Source of the DNA: Amycolatopsis camponoti
Lineage (GTDB): Bacteria; Actinomycetota; Actinomycetes; Mycobacteriales; Pseudonocardiaceae
Reading direction: 5' to 3'
Assembly: GCF_902497555.1 (NCBI RefSeq)
Contig: NZ_CABVGP010000002.1
Span: 1,190,501-1,254,500, forward strand
DNA length: 64,000 nucleotides
Within the stretch, counting starts at the first letter, position 1. Every line of letters starts with the position of its first letter. A program made the translations under genes and the position numbers. The notes below the pieces were generated by a model that saw only the letters and a program-made list of their open reading frames with translations, was not told the DNA's origin and ran no database searches. Positions 53,221-63,129 of this stretch are shown here, in pieces.

Positions 53221-53246
53221 CGCGGTCACCTCCAGCTTCCTCGGGC

Positions 53247-54431
53247 TCAGATGTAGAGCGTGTTGGGCTCGAGACCGGCGAGCACCCGGCCGTACAGCTC
53301 GGCGTTGGTGTTGGGGTGCATCAGCGCGTGCTGGTTCACCGCGGCGATGTCCCGCGCGATGCGCTGGATCGGGACGTCCAGGAAGACCGACGAACCGCCG
53401 CTGGCGGTGGCGAAGATGTCGACCGCCTGCTTGGCCAGCCGGACGACCGCACCCAGGTCACCGCGCGCCTGCGCGCGCTCGACCAGCGTCCACTCCGCGC
53501 CGCTCACCGCGTGCGCGTCGACGGAGTCCGCGAGCCGGAAGGCGTGGAACTCGGCCTGGTCGATCTTCTGGGTGGCCTCGGCCAGCTGGTGGTGCGTCAG
53601 CGGGGCCTCGGCCTGGTTCGCGTAGTTCGTGTAGGTGATCTTGCGGTTCGGCAGGCGCTCGAGGAAGGCCTCGCGCGCGGCGTGGGCCAGGCCGACCACC
53701 GTGCCGACCGACGACGCCGACGCGACCGGCAGCAGCGGCGCGCGGTAGATCGCCGAGCCCGCGTTCGCCTCGGAAGCGCCCTGGCCGCCGAGGATCGCCG
53801 GCAGCGGCAGCACACGCTCCTGCGGCACGAACAGGTTTTCCGCGATGGTCGTGATGCTCCCGGTGCCGCGCAGGCCCGCGGTGTGCCAGTCGTCGATCGT
53901 GACCAGGTCGCTCATCGGCACCAGCGCCATCACGGGGTACGGCTCGCCGCCCGCCGGGTCGACGAAGATCGCGATGATCTCCTGCCACTGCGCGTGCTGG
54001 GCGCCCGAGATGAAGCCCCACTTGCCGTTCACGACGATGCCGCCGTCGGCGGGGGCCGCCATCCCGGTCGGGCTCAGCGTGCCGCACACGCGGACGTCCG
54101 GCGTCGAGAAGACCTCGTCCTGCACGGCGTCCGGGAAGTGGCAGGTCATCCAGGTGGGGATCCAGTAGACCGACGCGGTCCACGACGTCGAGCCGTCGGC
54201 CCGGCCCAGCTGCTTGCCGACCTCGACCAGGGTGCGGGTGTCGGCTTCGTAGCCGCCGTAGCGCTTGGGCGTGCGCAGCCGGAAGATCCCGGCGTCGGCG
54301 AGAGCCTGGACGGAGTCGTCGTGCAGCCGGCGGTTCTCCTCGGACCATTCCGCGTTCTTCGCCAGCACGGGAACCAGTTCGGCCGCGCGGCCGACGATCT
54401 CCTCGCGGGCCGGGACGTCGCTCGTCGTCAC
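53247..54431 (-). CDS. Acyl-CoA-dehydrogenase-fold flavin monooxygenase (second copy)
   Basis: 394 aa. [37 protein letters not shown] and [14 protein letters not shown] align with the product of 49114-50343. The C-terminal [23 protein letters not shown] is the usual flavin-binding end. It belongs to the same class D-like monooxygenase group and may use the same flavin reductase. GTG 54431 is preferred over ATG 54434 because GGAGG is then 5 bases upstream. It ends 26 bp before the FAD monooxygenase start, so the two minus-strand genes are co-transcribed. Confidence 0.86.
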   Translation of the reverse strand: MTTSDVPAREEIVGRAAELVPVLAKNAEWSEENRRLHDDSVQALADAGIFRLRTPKRYGGYEADTRTLVEVGKQLGRADGSTSWTASVYWIPTWMTCHFPDAVQDEVFSTPDVRVCGTLSPTGMAAPADGGIVVNGKWGFISGAQHAQWQEIIAIFVDPAGGEPYPVMALVPMSDLVTIDDWHTAGLRGTGSITTIAENLFVPQERVLPLPAILGGQGASEANAGSAIYRAPLLPVASASSVGTVVGLAHAAREAFLERLPNRKITYTNYANQAEAPLTHHQLAEATQKIDQAEFHAFRLADSVDAHAVSGAEWTLVERAQARGDLGAVVRLAKQAVDIFATASGGSSVFLDVPIQRIARDIAAVNQHALMHPNTNAELYGRVLAGLEPNTLYI

Positions 54432-54434
54432 CAT

Positions 54435-54712
54435 TTCCTCCAGGTAAGTTCTCCGACGGTGGACTGAGCGTTTCGAAACACCGGCGACGCGCGAGTCGCC
54501 CTCAATCCCGTCGTCGACCGTCGCACCCGCCGCTGCGCCGCGGCATCTCCCCGATTGCGAACGCGCTGCCGGGCAAGGGGAAAGACGGCGGTTCCCGCAT
54601 CGCACGAGAAGCGCGCGGGGCGCCGCCGGTGCGAGCATCGACTTCGGCAGCACCCGTTCGTCCGCCTGTCCCGCTTCGGCGCGTCTCGCGCCGGGAAGAG
54701 GAGACCATTGCC
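54435..54712. promoter_or_regulatory. 278-bp divergent promoter region
   Basis: Separates the minus-strand oxygenase pair from the plus-strand HpaB-type gene and should contain two promoters. No obvious operator was found. Confidence 0.35.
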
Positions 54713-56296
54713 GTGACCGAGGGACCGAGCCACGCCGCGGACGAGGCCGGCCGGCGGCCGGTGACGCGCCCGCTGACCGGGGACGAGTACATCGAGAGCC
54801 TCCGCGACGACCGCCAGGTCTACCTCTACGGCGAGCGGGTCAAGGACGTCACGTCGCACCCGGCGTTCCACAACCCGATCCGGATGACGGCGCGCCTCTA
54901 CGACGCGCTCCACGACCCGGCCACCAAGGACGTCCTCACGAAGCCGACCGACACCGGCAGCGACGGCTACACGCACCGCTTCTTCGCGACGCCGCGCAGC
55001 GTCGAAGACCTCGTGGGCGACCAGCAGGCGATCGCCGCGTGGTCGCGGCTGTCCTACGGCTGGATGGGCCGCAGCCCGGACTACAAGGCGGCCTTCCTCG
55101 GGACGCTCGGCGCGAACGCGGACTTCTACGCCCCCTTCGACGGCAACGCCCGGCGCTGGTACAAGGAAGCCCAGGAGAAGGTCCTGTACTGGAACCACGC
55201 GATCGTGCACCCGCCGGTCGACCGGAACCGGCCGCCGGACGAGGTCGCGGACGTGTTCGTGCACGTGGAGAAGGAGACCGACGCCGGCCTGATCGTCAGC
55301 GGCGCCAAGGTCGTCGCGACCGGGTCCGCGCTGACGCACGCGAACTTCATCGCCCACTACGGTATCCCGATCAAGAAGCGCGAGTTCGCGCTGGTCTGCA
55401 CCATCCCGACCGGCGCGCCGGGCACCAAGCTGATCTGCCGTCCGTCCTATTCGGCCACCAGCGCGGTGATGGGCAGCCCGTTCGACCACCCGCTGTCGTC
55501 GCGGCTCGACGAGAACGACACGATCCTGGTGCTGGACAAGGTGCTCGTCCCGTGGGAGGACGTGTTCATCTACGGCGACATCGGCAAGGTGCAGCTGTTC
55601 ACCGGCCAGTCCGGCTTCATCGAGCGGTTCACCTTCCACGGCTGCACGCGGCTCGCGGTGAAGCTCGAGTTCCTCGCCGGCCTGCTGATCAAGGCCCTGG
55701 AGATCACCGGCACCAAGGACTTCCGCGGCGTGCAGAGCCGGGTCGGCGAAGTGCTGGCGTGGCGCAACCTGTTCTGGTCGCTGTCGGACTCCGCGGCGCG
55801 CAACCCGGTGCCGTGGCGCAACGGCGCGTACCTGCCCAACCCGCAGTACGGCCTGGCCTACCGGTGGTTCATGCAGGTCGGCTACCCGCGGGTGCGGGAG
55901 ATCATCATGCAGGACGTCGCGAGCGGCCTCATCTACACCAACTCGAGCGCCGAGGACTTCAAGAACCCCGAGATCCGGCCGTACCTCGACAAGTACGTCC
56001 GCGGCTCGGGCGGTGTCGACTCGGTCGAGCGCGCGAAGGTGATGAAGCTGCTGTGGGACGCCGTCGGCACCGAGTTCGGCGGCCGGCACGAGCTCTACGA
56101 GCGCAACTACGCGGGCAGCCACGAGAACACCCGGGTCGAGCTGCTGTTCGGCCAGCTCGCCGACGGCACGGTCGACGGCTACAAGTCCTTTGTGGACGAT
56201 TGCCTGGCCGAGTACGACCTGGACGGCTGGACGGTGCCCGACCTCTCGTCGTTCGGCGAGCTGCGCCACTTCCGGGACGGGCTGTCCGGGCTCTGA
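54713..56296 (+). CDS. HpaB/SgcC-like FAD-dependent hydroxylase
   Basis: 527 aa. Starts [20 protein letters not shown] and has [36 protein letters not shown] and [20 protein letters not shown], as in 4-hydroxyphenylacetate 3-monooxygenase large subunits. In C-1027 and kedarcidin-type clusters such enzymes (SgcC) ring-hydroxylate a carrier-bound beta-tyrosine. A similar job on the acid held by the A-PCP is the natural inference; the flavin reductase at 34286 is the presumed FADH2 source. GTG 54713 has GGGAAGAGGAG upstream. No aminomutase is near. Confidence 0.93.
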   Translation: MTEGPSHAADEAGRRPVTRPLTGDEYIESLRDDRQVYLYGERVKDVTSHPAFHNPIRMTARLYDALHDPATKDVLTKPTDTGSDGYTHRFFATPRSVEDLVGDQQAIAAWSRLSYGWMGRSPDYKAAFLGTLGANADFYAPFDGNARRWYKEAQEKVLYWNHAIVHPPVDRNRPPDEVADVFVHVEKETDAGLIVSGAKVVATGSALTHANFIAHYGIPIKKREFALVCTIPTGAPGTKLICRPSYSATSAVMGSPFDHPLSSRLDENDTILVLDKVLVPWEDVFIYGDIGKVQLFTGQSGFIERFTFHGCTRLAVKLEFLAGLLIKALEITGTKDFRGVQSRVGEVLAWRNLFWSLSDSAARNPVPWRNGAYLPNPQYGLAYRWFMQVGYPRVREIIMQDVASGLIYTNSSAEDFKNPEIRPYLDKYVRGSGGVDSVERAKVMKLLWDAVGTEFGGRHELYERNYAGSHENTRVELLFGQLADGTVDGYKSFVDDCLAEYDLDGWTVPDLSSFGELRHFRDGLSGL

Positions 56297-56342
56297 GACC
56301 GCGAACCCGCACGGCCGCGAGGCCCGGGACGAAGGACGGCAC

Positions 56343-58037
56343 ATGACGACGCTCGCGGCCGCGGTGGCCGAGACCATCGCGCACCACGGCATCCGGCACG
56401 CCTTCGGCGTGGTCGGCAACGGCAACATCTACTTCGTCGAGGCCCTGACCGGCACCGGCGCCCGCTACGTGCCGGCCCGGCACGAAGGTGGCGCCGTCGC
56501 CATGGCCGAGGCGTACTACCGCACGACGGGCGAGGTGGCGGTCTGCACCACCACCTACGGCCCCGGCCTGACGAACGTCGCGACCGGGCTCACCGAAGCG
56601 GTGAAGCGGCGCAGCCCGGTCCTGCTCGTCTGCGGGGACGCGCCGGTGGGCCGGCCGCCCCGGCCGACCGACTTCGCCCAGCGGGAGTTCATCGAGAGCC
56701 TCGGTGCCCGCGCGGTCCGCGTCACCGACCCGGCGACCGCGCGCGAAACCGCGGCGGACGCGCTCGAGCTGGCCCGCCAGGACCGCGTCCCGGTGGTGCT
56801 CTGCCTGCCCGACGACCTGCTCAAGGCCGAGGTCCCGGCCGTACCGGCACCCCAGGCGGCGACCGCGCGCCTGGTGCACGTGACACCGCCCGCCCCCGGC
56901 GAGCTGGCGCCGGTTCTCGAAGCCCTCGCGGGGGCACGGCGGCCGCTGGTCCTCGCCGGCGCCGGCGCCTGGCAGGCGGGCGCGGCGAAGATCCTGGCCG
57001 ACCTCGCCGACGAGCTCGGCGGCCTGCTGGCCACGACCGTGCAGGCGGCCGGGCTGTTCGCCGGGCACAAGTGGTCGGTCGGGCTGTGCGGCGGGTTCTC
57101 CTCGCCGCGCGCGGCCGAACTGATCGCCGAGGCCGATGTCGTGCTCGCCTTCGGCGCCACGCTCAACGTCTTCACCCTGCACGGGGGCAAGCTGCCCGGC
57201 CCCGACGCGACGCTGGTGCGGATCGACGCCTCCGCCGCCCCGGCGATCCCGCGGGTCGACCTCACGGTCACCGGCGACGCCGCCGACGTGGCCGTGGCCC
57301 TGCTCGACACGCTCCGGGCCCGCGGTACCGGCGCGTCCGGCTGGCGCACCGAGCTCGGCGAGCTCGGGAAGATCGGCTGGGTGGACGCGCCGTTCGACGA
57401 CCGGAGCACCGCCGACCGGATCGACCCGCGCGCGCTGTCGGCGGAGCTGGCCCGGCTGCTGCCCCCGGAGCGCACGCTGGTCACCGACGGCGGGCACTTC
57501 GCCGGCTGGCCGATCATGTACCTGCCGGCGCCGGATCCCGCCGGCCTGGTGTTCACCGGGGTCGGGTTCCAGGTGATCGGATTGGGCTTCGCGGGCGCGG
57601 TCGGCGCGGTCACCGGGCGCCCGGACCGCACCACCGTGGTCGCCCTCGGCGACGGCGGCGCCCTGATGGGCCTGCCCGACCTCGAGACGCTGGTCCGCAC
57701 CGCCGAGTCCGCGCTGGTGGTCGTCTACGACGACGCCGCCTACGGCTGGGAGGTCCACGTCTACGGCGACGTCGCCGACCCGGACTCGATCGCCTTCGCC
57801 GACACGGACTTCGCCGGCCTCGCCCGTGCGTTCGGCGCGACGGCCGCCGTGGTGCGGACGGTCGAGGACCTCGACGCCGTCCGGGCGTGGCTCGACCGGG
57901 GCCGCGCGGGAACGCTCGTGCTGGACTGCAAGGTCGTCCCGGACGTGGTGGCCGGGTTCCTCGCGGACCTGGCCGGACAGCTGCAGGCGGGCGGTGGCCC
58001 GGCGGGAGCGCCGGGGTCCGGCCGGGCCGCCGCGTGA
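56343..58037 (+). CDS. Thiamine-diphosphate enzyme (acetolactate synthase/decarboxylase-like)
   Basis: 564 aa. N-terminal pyrimidine-binding domain with catalytic Glu48 in RHEGGA, a central domain (about residues 190-330), and C-terminal PP domain with GDGGALMGLPDLETL and YDDAAYG in place of the usual GDG...NN pair. Such enzymes decarboxylate 2-oxo acids or ligate two carbon units. In this operon it could make the aryl or keto-acid building block loaded by the A-PCP, but the exact reaction is not visible. It is followed closely by the SBP-like gene. Confidence 0.9.
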   Translation: MTTLAAAVAETIAHHGIRHAFGVVGNGNIYFVEALTGTGARYVPARHEGGAVAMAEAYYRTTGEVAVCTTTYGPGLTNVATGLTEAVKRRSPVLLVCGDAPVGRPPRPTDFAQREFIESLGARAVRVTDPATARETAADALELARQDRVPVVLCLPDDLLKAEVPAVPAPQAATARLVHVTPPAPGELAPVLEALAGARRPLVLAGAGAWQAGAAKILADLADELGGLLATTVQAAGLFAGHKWSVGLCGGFSSPRAAELIAEADVVLAFGATLNVFTLHGGKLPGPDATLVRIDASAAPAIPRVDLTVTGDAADVAVALLDTLRARGTGASGWRTELGELGKIGWVDAPFDDRSTADRIDPRALSAELARLLPPERTLVTDGGHFAGWPIMYLPAPDPAGLVFTGVGFQVIGLGFAGAVGAVTGRPDRTTVVALGDGGALMGLPDLETLVRTAESALVVVYDDAAYGWEVHVYGDVADPDSIAFADTDFAGLARAFGATAAVVRTVEDLDAVRAWLDRGRAGTLVLDCKVVPDVVAGFLADLAGQLQAGGGPAGAPGSGRAAA

Positions 58038-58057
58038 ACTGGGAGGAGAAGACCCCG

Positions 58058-59386
58058 ATGGGCACCAGGACCGTGGTCGACGTCTGGCTCGCCGATCTGA
58101 CGTTCCCGAACTACATGGAGCCGCTGCTGCGGCTCGGCGAGGAGTTCGAGCGTCGGCACCCCGAGTACGAGATCAAGATCCAGAGCAGCAACTTCCGGCG
58201 GATGCCGCAGGAGATCCACGAAGCCGCGCTCGGCGGCCGGCGCCCGGCGATCGCCGAGTACTACTACACGGCGACGCAGATCGCGCGCGACGCCGTCGAC
58301 CGGGACGGCGTGCCGCTGTTCACGCCGGTGGAGCGCGCCGTCGCCGGCCGCACGGAGATCCTCGGCGAGCCGGTGGTGACGGGTGACGTCATCCGGCCGC
58401 TGCGGGACTTCTACAGCCAGGACGGCGAGCTCGGCTCGATGCCGACGGTCGGCACGACGAGCCTGCTGTACACCAACAAGTCCGTCCTGGACGCCGCCGG
58501 CGTCCGGGAGATCCCGCGGACGTGGGGGGAGCTCGAGGCGGCGTGCGCGGCCGTCGCCCGGCTGTCCGGCGGTCCTTCCCACGGCGTCACGTGGGCCAAC
58601 CACGGCATCTTCTTCCAGCAGGCGCTGGGCACACAGGGCGCGCTGATGGTGGAGCCGGACAACGGCCGGACCGCGCGCGGCACCCGGATCAGCCTGGCCG
58701 GTAAGGAGATGCTCACCTGGGTCGAGTGGTGGCAGCGCCTGCACGCGGCGGGCACGTACCTCTACACCGGCGCCGTCAACGACTGGCTCGGCACGTTCCA
58801 GCGGTTCATCGGCGGGCAGACGGCGTTCCGCTTCAGCTCGTGCACCGACGTGCGCTACACGGTGGCGGCGGCGAAGGACGCCGGGTTCGACCTGGTGGTG
58901 AGCCGGCTGCCGTACAACGAGCAGGTGCCGTTCGCGGGCAACGTCGTCGCGGGCACGTCCCTGTGGCTCGGCGCCGGCCTGGACCCCGTGGTCGAAGAGG
59001 GCGCGCTGGCGTTCCTGCAGTTCGTGAACAACCCGCGCAACGCGGCGGAGTGGCACAAGATCAGCAGCTTCATCCCGGTGACGAACGCGGCGATCGCGCG
59101 GCTCGAGGACGAGGGCTACTTCGCCGAGCACCCGTACCACCGGGTGGCCCCGGACCAGCTCCACGCCGGCGACGGCTCGCTCGCCGCCCGCGGCCCGCTG
59201 CTGGGCGACTACGGCGGCATCCACGACGTGCTGACGGCGGCGATGGACGACGTCCTGGCCCGCGGCGCGGACCCGGCGGAGCGGTTCCGCCGCGCGGAGG
59301 CCGACGCGCAGGCGCTGCTGGACGCGTACGTCCACGACGTGACCTCAGGGGGCCCGCGCGGGCCGCACTGCTTCACCGTCGACTGA
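58058..59386 (+). CDS. Leaderless ABC solute-binding-like protein
   Basis: 442 aa. Family-1 extracellular solute-binding fold: YMEPLLRLGEEFERRHPEYE, GTTSLLYTNKSVLDAAG, and the C-terminal half with AFLQFVNNPRNAAEWHKIS. Unusually, the N-terminus (MGTRTVVDVWLADLTF) has no signal peptide or lipobox, and the GGGAGGAG site 8 bases before ATG 58058 makes a missed upstream start unlikely. No permease gene is adjacent. It may act in the cytoplasm as a binding or sequestering protein for a pathway compound (inference). Confidence 0.88.
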   Translation: MGTRTVVDVWLADLTFPNYMEPLLRLGEEFERRHPEYEIKIQSSNFRRMPQEIHEAALGGRRPAIAEYYYTATQIARDAVDRDGVPLFTPVERAVAGRTEILGEPVVTGDVIRPLRDFYSQDGELGSMPTVGTTSLLYTNKSVLDAAGVREIPRTWGELEAACAAVARLSGGPSHGVTWANHGIFFQQALGTQGALMVEPDNGRTARGTRISLAGKEMLTWVEWWQRLHAAGTYLYTGAVNDWLGTFQRFIGGQTAFRFSSCTDVRYTVAAAKDAGFDLVVSRLPYNEQVPFAGNVVAGTSLWLGAGLDPVVEEGALAFLQFVNNPRNAAEWHKISSFIPVTNAAIARLEDEGYFAEHPYHRVAPDQLHAGDGSLAARGPLLGDYGGIHDVLTAAMDDVLARGADPAERFRRAEADAQALLDAYVHDVTSGGPRGPHCFTVD

Positions 59387-59399
59387 GGACGACGGCGAA

Positions 59400-59431
59400 A
59401 AAGGGGCTCCAGGGTGACCTGGAGCCCCTTT
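59400..59431. terminator. Bidirectional hairpin between convergent genes (plus-strand side)
   Basis: AAAGGGGCTCCAGG (59400-59413) pairs with 59418-59431 around GTGA, flanked by an A-run before and T-run within the stem, so it can stop both directions. Confidence 0.85.
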
Positions 59432-59461
59432 CGCGTGCGCGTCCCGGTTTTCCCGGCAGCC

Positions 59462-59500
59462 GGACGCCCCCGGTGCGGGGTAGGGGCACCGGGGGCGTCC
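59462..59500. terminator. Second hairpin, 15-bp stem
   Basis: GGACGCCCCCGGTGC (59462-59476) pairs with 59486-59500. It lies 12 bp beyond the stop codon of the minus-strand oxidase gene and probably ends that transcript. Confidence 0.8.
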
Positions 59501-59511
59501 AGGATGGTGGG

Positions 59512-61032
59512 TCAGTCTTCCGGCAGCTCGATCGACAGGCTGTGGTGGAACACGTTCCGCGGGTCGTACCGCTTCTTCACCCGCTGCAGCCGCGGGTAGT
59601 TGTCCTTGTAGTACAACGTCGTCCAGGCGACACCCGACTTGTTGTGCGCCGGGTCGGCCAGGTCGGCGTCGGGGTAGTTGATGTACGAGCCGTCGTTGTA
59701 CTCGTTGGGGACCGGGACACCGCCGGTTTCGGCGTAGACGTCGCGGTAGAAGTCGCGCACCTGGCCGAGTACCAGCTCGTCGTCCGCCTCGTCGCCCCAC
59801 CAGGCCATGAACGCGGCCTTGAGGATCGAGTCGCGCTGGGCGGTGGCGGTCGCCTCCGGGGCCACCGTGTTCACCTCGCCGCCGTAGCCGATGAGGATCA
59901 GCTCCTTGCGGGACGTCGTCCCGGTGCCCAGGTGCTCCCAGATCGTGTCGATCTGCGCGTCGGTGTAGCCCTTGCGCAGGTACGCGGCCTTGATCTTGAC
60001 CCGCCGGACGTCCGGCGTGCCCTGGTCGCCCCAGTTCGGGTAGGCCGCGAAGTACAGCCACGGCCGGAACGTCTGCTGGCGGAACACCGGCTGCGCGGAA
60101 ACGCCTTCGGTGACCGCGTCGAAGTAGGCGTCCAGCAGCTCCTCGCCGCCTTCGACCGCGCCGTCGACCATGCCGCCGATGGACAGGATCCCGTTGGAGC
60201 GGTGGGAGGAGTAGAAGAACGCCGAGTGCTGCGCGTGCGGCGAGCCCGGGTCGCTGTTGCGCTCGAACCAGTCGCCGACGTTCTTCAGCAGCCGCTTGAA
60301 GTCGGCTTCGGTGATCGAGCTCCAGTCCCAGGCGACCATGCCGTTGCGCCACATGCTCGGCGCCTTCGGCAGCAGCTCTTCCGGCGCGCCTTCGGTGATG
60401 CCGGGGGAGCGCACCCAGTACCGGGTGACGATGCCGAAGTTGCCGCCGCCGCCACCGGTGTGCGCCCACCACAGGTCGCGGTTCGGGTCGTCCTCCTCGC
60501 GGGTCGCGACGACCGCGCGGGCGGTGCCGTCGGCGTCGGCGACCACGACCTCCACGGCGTAGAGGTAGTCGACGACCGCGCCGATGCGCCGCGAGAGCGT
60601 GCCGTAGCCGCCGCCGGCGAAGTGCCCGCCGACGCCGACCTCGGTGCACTCGCCGGCCGGGAGCGTGACGTTCCAGCCCTTGAACAGCACGCGGTACACG
60701 TGCCCGAGGGTGGCGCCGGACTCGATCGCGAACGCGAGCCGCTCCGGGTCGTAGTAGACCTGGTTCATCTCCGACATGTCGAGCAGCACGCCGCTGTCGG
60801 CGGTGGCGAAGTCCTCGAAGCCGTGCCCGCCGCTGCGCACGGTGATCCGCTCGTCCGCCGCCACCGCGGCGCCGACGGTCTCGACGACCTGCTCGGTCGT
60901 GGTCACCACGCGCACGTAGTCGGGCCGGGCGACGAACCGGTGGTTGTGCCCGCGCACCATGCTGGCGTAGCGGGGGTCCGCGGACGTGATGGTGGACGCG
61001 CCGAGCCCGGTCGGATGGCCGTTCGTGCTCAC
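59512..61032 (-). CDS. Bicovalent-flavin FAD oxidase (berberine-bridge/BBE-like)
   Basis: 506 aa. FAD_binding_4 fold with His70 in SGGHGFED and Cys129 in AGECTEVGVGG, the pair that attach FAD covalently in BBE-type oxidases. The PxxxW-like GGGGGNFGIV is also present, and the C-terminal BBE domain ends YDPRNVFHHSLSIEL. No signal peptide. BBE oxidases use oxygen to oxidise alcohols, amines or ring bonds; late-stage oxidation of the product is plausible. It is read divergently from the rest of the right arm, sharing a direction with DUF2306. Confidence 0.93.
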   Translation of the reverse strand: MSTNGHPTGLGASTITSADPRYASMVRGHNHRFVARPDYVRVVTTTEQVVETVGAAVAADERITVRSGGHGFEDFATADSGVLLDMSEMNQVYYDPERLAFAIESGATLGHVYRVLFKGWNVTLPAGECTEVGVGGHFAGGGYGTLSRRIGAVVDYLYAVEVVVADADGTARAVVATREEDDPNRDLWWAHTGGGGGNFGIVTRYWVRSPGITEGAPEELLPKAPSMWRNGMVAWDWSSITEADFKRLLKNVGDWFERNSDPGSPHAQHSAFFYSSHRSNGILSIGGMVDGAVEGGEELLDAYFDAVTEGVSAQPVFRQQTFRPWLYFAAYPNWGDQGTPDVRRVKIKAAYLRKGYTDAQIDTIWEHLGTGTTSRKELILIGYGGEVNTVAPEATATAQRDSILKAAFMAWWGDEADDELVLGQVRDFYRDVYAETGGVPVPNEYNDGSYINYPDADLADPAHNKSGVAWTTLYYKDNYPRLQRVKKRYDPRNVFHHSLSIELPED

Positions 61033-61072
61033 TGTGATCCCTCCTGATTCCTGCCGGTACTCCCCGGCCGTG

Positions 61073-61765
61073 TCACGCGAACTCGCGCCGTCGTGAAGCG
61101 GTCCAGTACAGGAACCACTGCGCGATCATGAGGTTGACGACCCAGCCCACCCAGCGGGCCGACTCGAGCAGGTACGTGATGTCGACTCCGAGCGGCAGGC
61201 CGATCTTGACGATGACCGGACCCCACACGTTGTTCATCAGCAGCGCGAAGCTGTAGATCATGAACCGCCGGTGCAGCTTGAACTTCCGCTTCACCGCCAG
61301 CACCCAGGCGGCGATCGTGCTCGCCAGGAACAGCGCCGTCGTCAGGGTGACGCCGATCTGGCCGACCGGCGGCGCGAACGGCACGATGATCAGGCCGGCG
61401 ACGCCGGTCGGGATGGCGGCGATGGCGTAGACGCGGCCGAAGGCGCGGTGCACCTTCGGGTAACGGTGCCGGATCATCGGCCACATCTGCAGGCAGGCCG
61501 ACAGCATGACGACCGTGCCGAACGAGATGTGCGCGATCAGCAGCGGGTAGTAGGCGGCGAAGCCGTCGTGCGGCGGGGTCGGCGCCTGGCTCTCCGGCGT
61601 GCCGACGAACGGGCTCGTCTGCACGTACAGGAAGGCGGCGACGACCAGCCAGAGTGGGATGATCCACGGCCGCTGCCAGAACTTCACGGCGGTGGCGGGG
61701 GCGGACGGCGGCCGGCCCGGCCGCCGCGGACCCGGTACCCGGATCTCGTCGATGTGCTGCGTCAC
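61073..61765 (-). CDS. DUF2306 integral membrane protein
   Basis: 230 aa with about six hydrophobic segments (for example IIPLWLVVAAFLYVQ, AYYPLLIAHISFGTVVML, IAAIPTGVAGLIIVPF, RFMIYSFALLMNNVWGPVI). It matches DUF2306, a poorly understood predicted membrane family. It has a strong RBS, GGAGGAAC, before GTG 61765. It may concern export or membrane protection in the cluster (inference only). Gene end is 40 bp from the BBE start. Confidence 0.82.
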   Translation of the reverse strand: MTQHIDEIRVPGPRRPGRPPSAPATAVKFWQRPWIIPLWLVVAAFLYVQTSPFVGTPESQAPTPPHDGFAAYYPLLIAHISFGTVVMLSACLQMWPMIRHRYPKVHRAFGRVYAIAAIPTGVAGLIIVPFAPPVGQIGVTLTTALFLASTIAAWVLAVKRKFKLHRRFMIYSFALLMNNVWGPVIVKIGLPLGVDITYLLESARWVGWVVNLMIAQWFLYWTASRRREFA

Positions 61766-61874
61766 GGTTGTTCCTCCTGCTCGGCGCGGGGCCCCGCGGC
61801 GGCGGCCGGTGTCGGGTGCCAGCCTCACCCCGGTGCAGGGCGGCGGGCATCTTCCCGGTTGCCGAGTGCCCGGT

Positions 61875-62939
61875 CTACTGTGGACTGACGATGTGGCACT
61901 CGTCCGGCCGCTGCTCGCCGGCGACGAGCGCGCGGAAGACGTCCGCCGCGGCGGGCAAGCCGGAGACCGGGCGCACCGCGCACCAGGACGCGGCGCGGGC
62001 GACGAATCGCGCTTCGGCCGCGTGGTAGCGGGCGTAGAACGCTTCGGCGCCTTCGCGGGCGACGGTCTCCGATTCGACGGCCGGCGTGAAGAAGATCCGC
62101 GGCTCGGGGCCGGGCATCGGGTCGGGCTGCACGACCGCGTCCGGGCTGGTGTACCCGACGAGGGCGCTGTGCTGCAGGCCGTCGCCGAGCTTTTCGTGGA
62201 CTTCGCGCAGCAGCTTGGGTGCCGCGGTGAAGTCGACGAGCACGGCGGGCGTGGTGATCGGCAGCCCGGCGAGGTCGTCGTAGGCCGCGACGACGTCGTA
62301 GATCCCGCGCCCGGCCACGAAGTCCCAGTTGCGCCGCGAAGTCACGCCGACGACGGTGAGGTCGCCGCGGTGCTCCAGCAGTTCCGCCAGGCCGAGCGCG
62401 GTCCGGCTGGAGGCGCTGGTGATCACCACGGTGCGCGCACCGCGGGCGGCCTGCTCGCCGAGGAACTCGTCGAGCAGGTACGACGCGGGGAACACCGGCC
62501 GGGCCATCGCGACCAGGTCGTCGGTGGCCGCGGGGGCGCCGGCGGGCTGGTAGGTGCGGTACCACGGGTGCAGGAAGGCGCGTTCCGGTGCGGGGTCGAC
62601 GAACCCGGCGCCCGACGGCTCGACGGCGAGGGTGTGGTGCGTGCCGAAGGGCAGGAAGCCGAACCAGCGGCTGCCCTCGGCCACCCCGGGGTGGCGCGAC
62701 GCGACGACGGTGGCGAAACCCCAGACCGGTACGCGGCCGCGGCCTTCCGGTGCGGGGAAGGCGTTCCAGAACGGCAGCAGGGCGCCGCCGAGCCGGGCGT
62801 AGGTGACGTTGATCTGACCGAGGGCGAAGCGGTCGGCTTCGAGGGTGACCTCGCCGTCGCGGGGCGGGCGCACCGGTTCCGCGACGACCTCGGTCGCGGT
62901 CAGGTCGTCCTTCCGGACCAGCACTCCGTATCCGTCCAC
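61875..62939 (-). CDS. DUF2855-family protein
   Basis: 354 aa. The mid-region RTVVITSASSRTALGLAELL is a Rossmann-like nucleotide-binding element with SASSRT, and the N-terminal LGQINVTYARLGGALLPFWNAF resembles zinc-free MDR-type folds. Such DUF2855 proteins resemble quinone-oxidoreductase-like dehydrogenases, but no activity is established. GTG 62939 is chosen for GAGG about 10 bases upstream; GTG 62948 overlaps that site. A reductive or dehydrogenation role in the pathway is speculative. Confidence 0.8.
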   Translation of the reverse strand: MDGYGVLVRKDDLTATEVVAEPVRPPRDGEVTLEADRFALGQINVTYARLGGALLPFWNAFPAPEGRGRVPVWGFATVVASRHPGVAEGSRWFGFLPFGTHHTLAVEPSGAGFVDPAPERAFLHPWYRTYQPAGAPAATDDLVAMARPVFPASYLLDEFLGEQAARGARTVVITSASSRTALGLAELLEHRGDLTVVGVTSRRNWDFVAGRGIYDVVAAYDDLAGLPITTPAVLVDFTAAPKLLREVHEKLGDGLQHSALVGYTSPDAVVQPDPMPGPEPRIFFTPAVESETVAREGAEAFYARYHAAEARFVARAASWCAVRPVSGLPAAADVFRALVAGEQRPDECHIVSPQ

Positions 62940-63129
62940 AGGAGACACTCCTCGGTTCGCGGGTCGATCGCCGTCTCGCATCGTCACCGGCGGCGGGTAC
63001 CGCCCGCATCTCCCGCAGTGCCGGGTGGGGGCCGCCGGGGCGGGAGACCGCACGCGGCGAGAACCCGGTGGGCGGTCGCGCTGACACCATCGAGGACCGG
63101 AGGAACACCGCGGAGACCGGGAGGACCAC
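62940..63129. promoter_or_regulatory. 190-bp divergent promoter region
   Basis: Between the DUF2855 gene (minus) and the LLM flavin gene (plus). No operator was recognised. Confidence 0.3.

Noticed and set aside
59512..61032. Apoprotein or resistance role for the oxidase at the right end
   Set aside because: It has covalent-flavin motifs (His70, Cys129) and is clearly an oxidase; no small secreted apoprotein gene was found.
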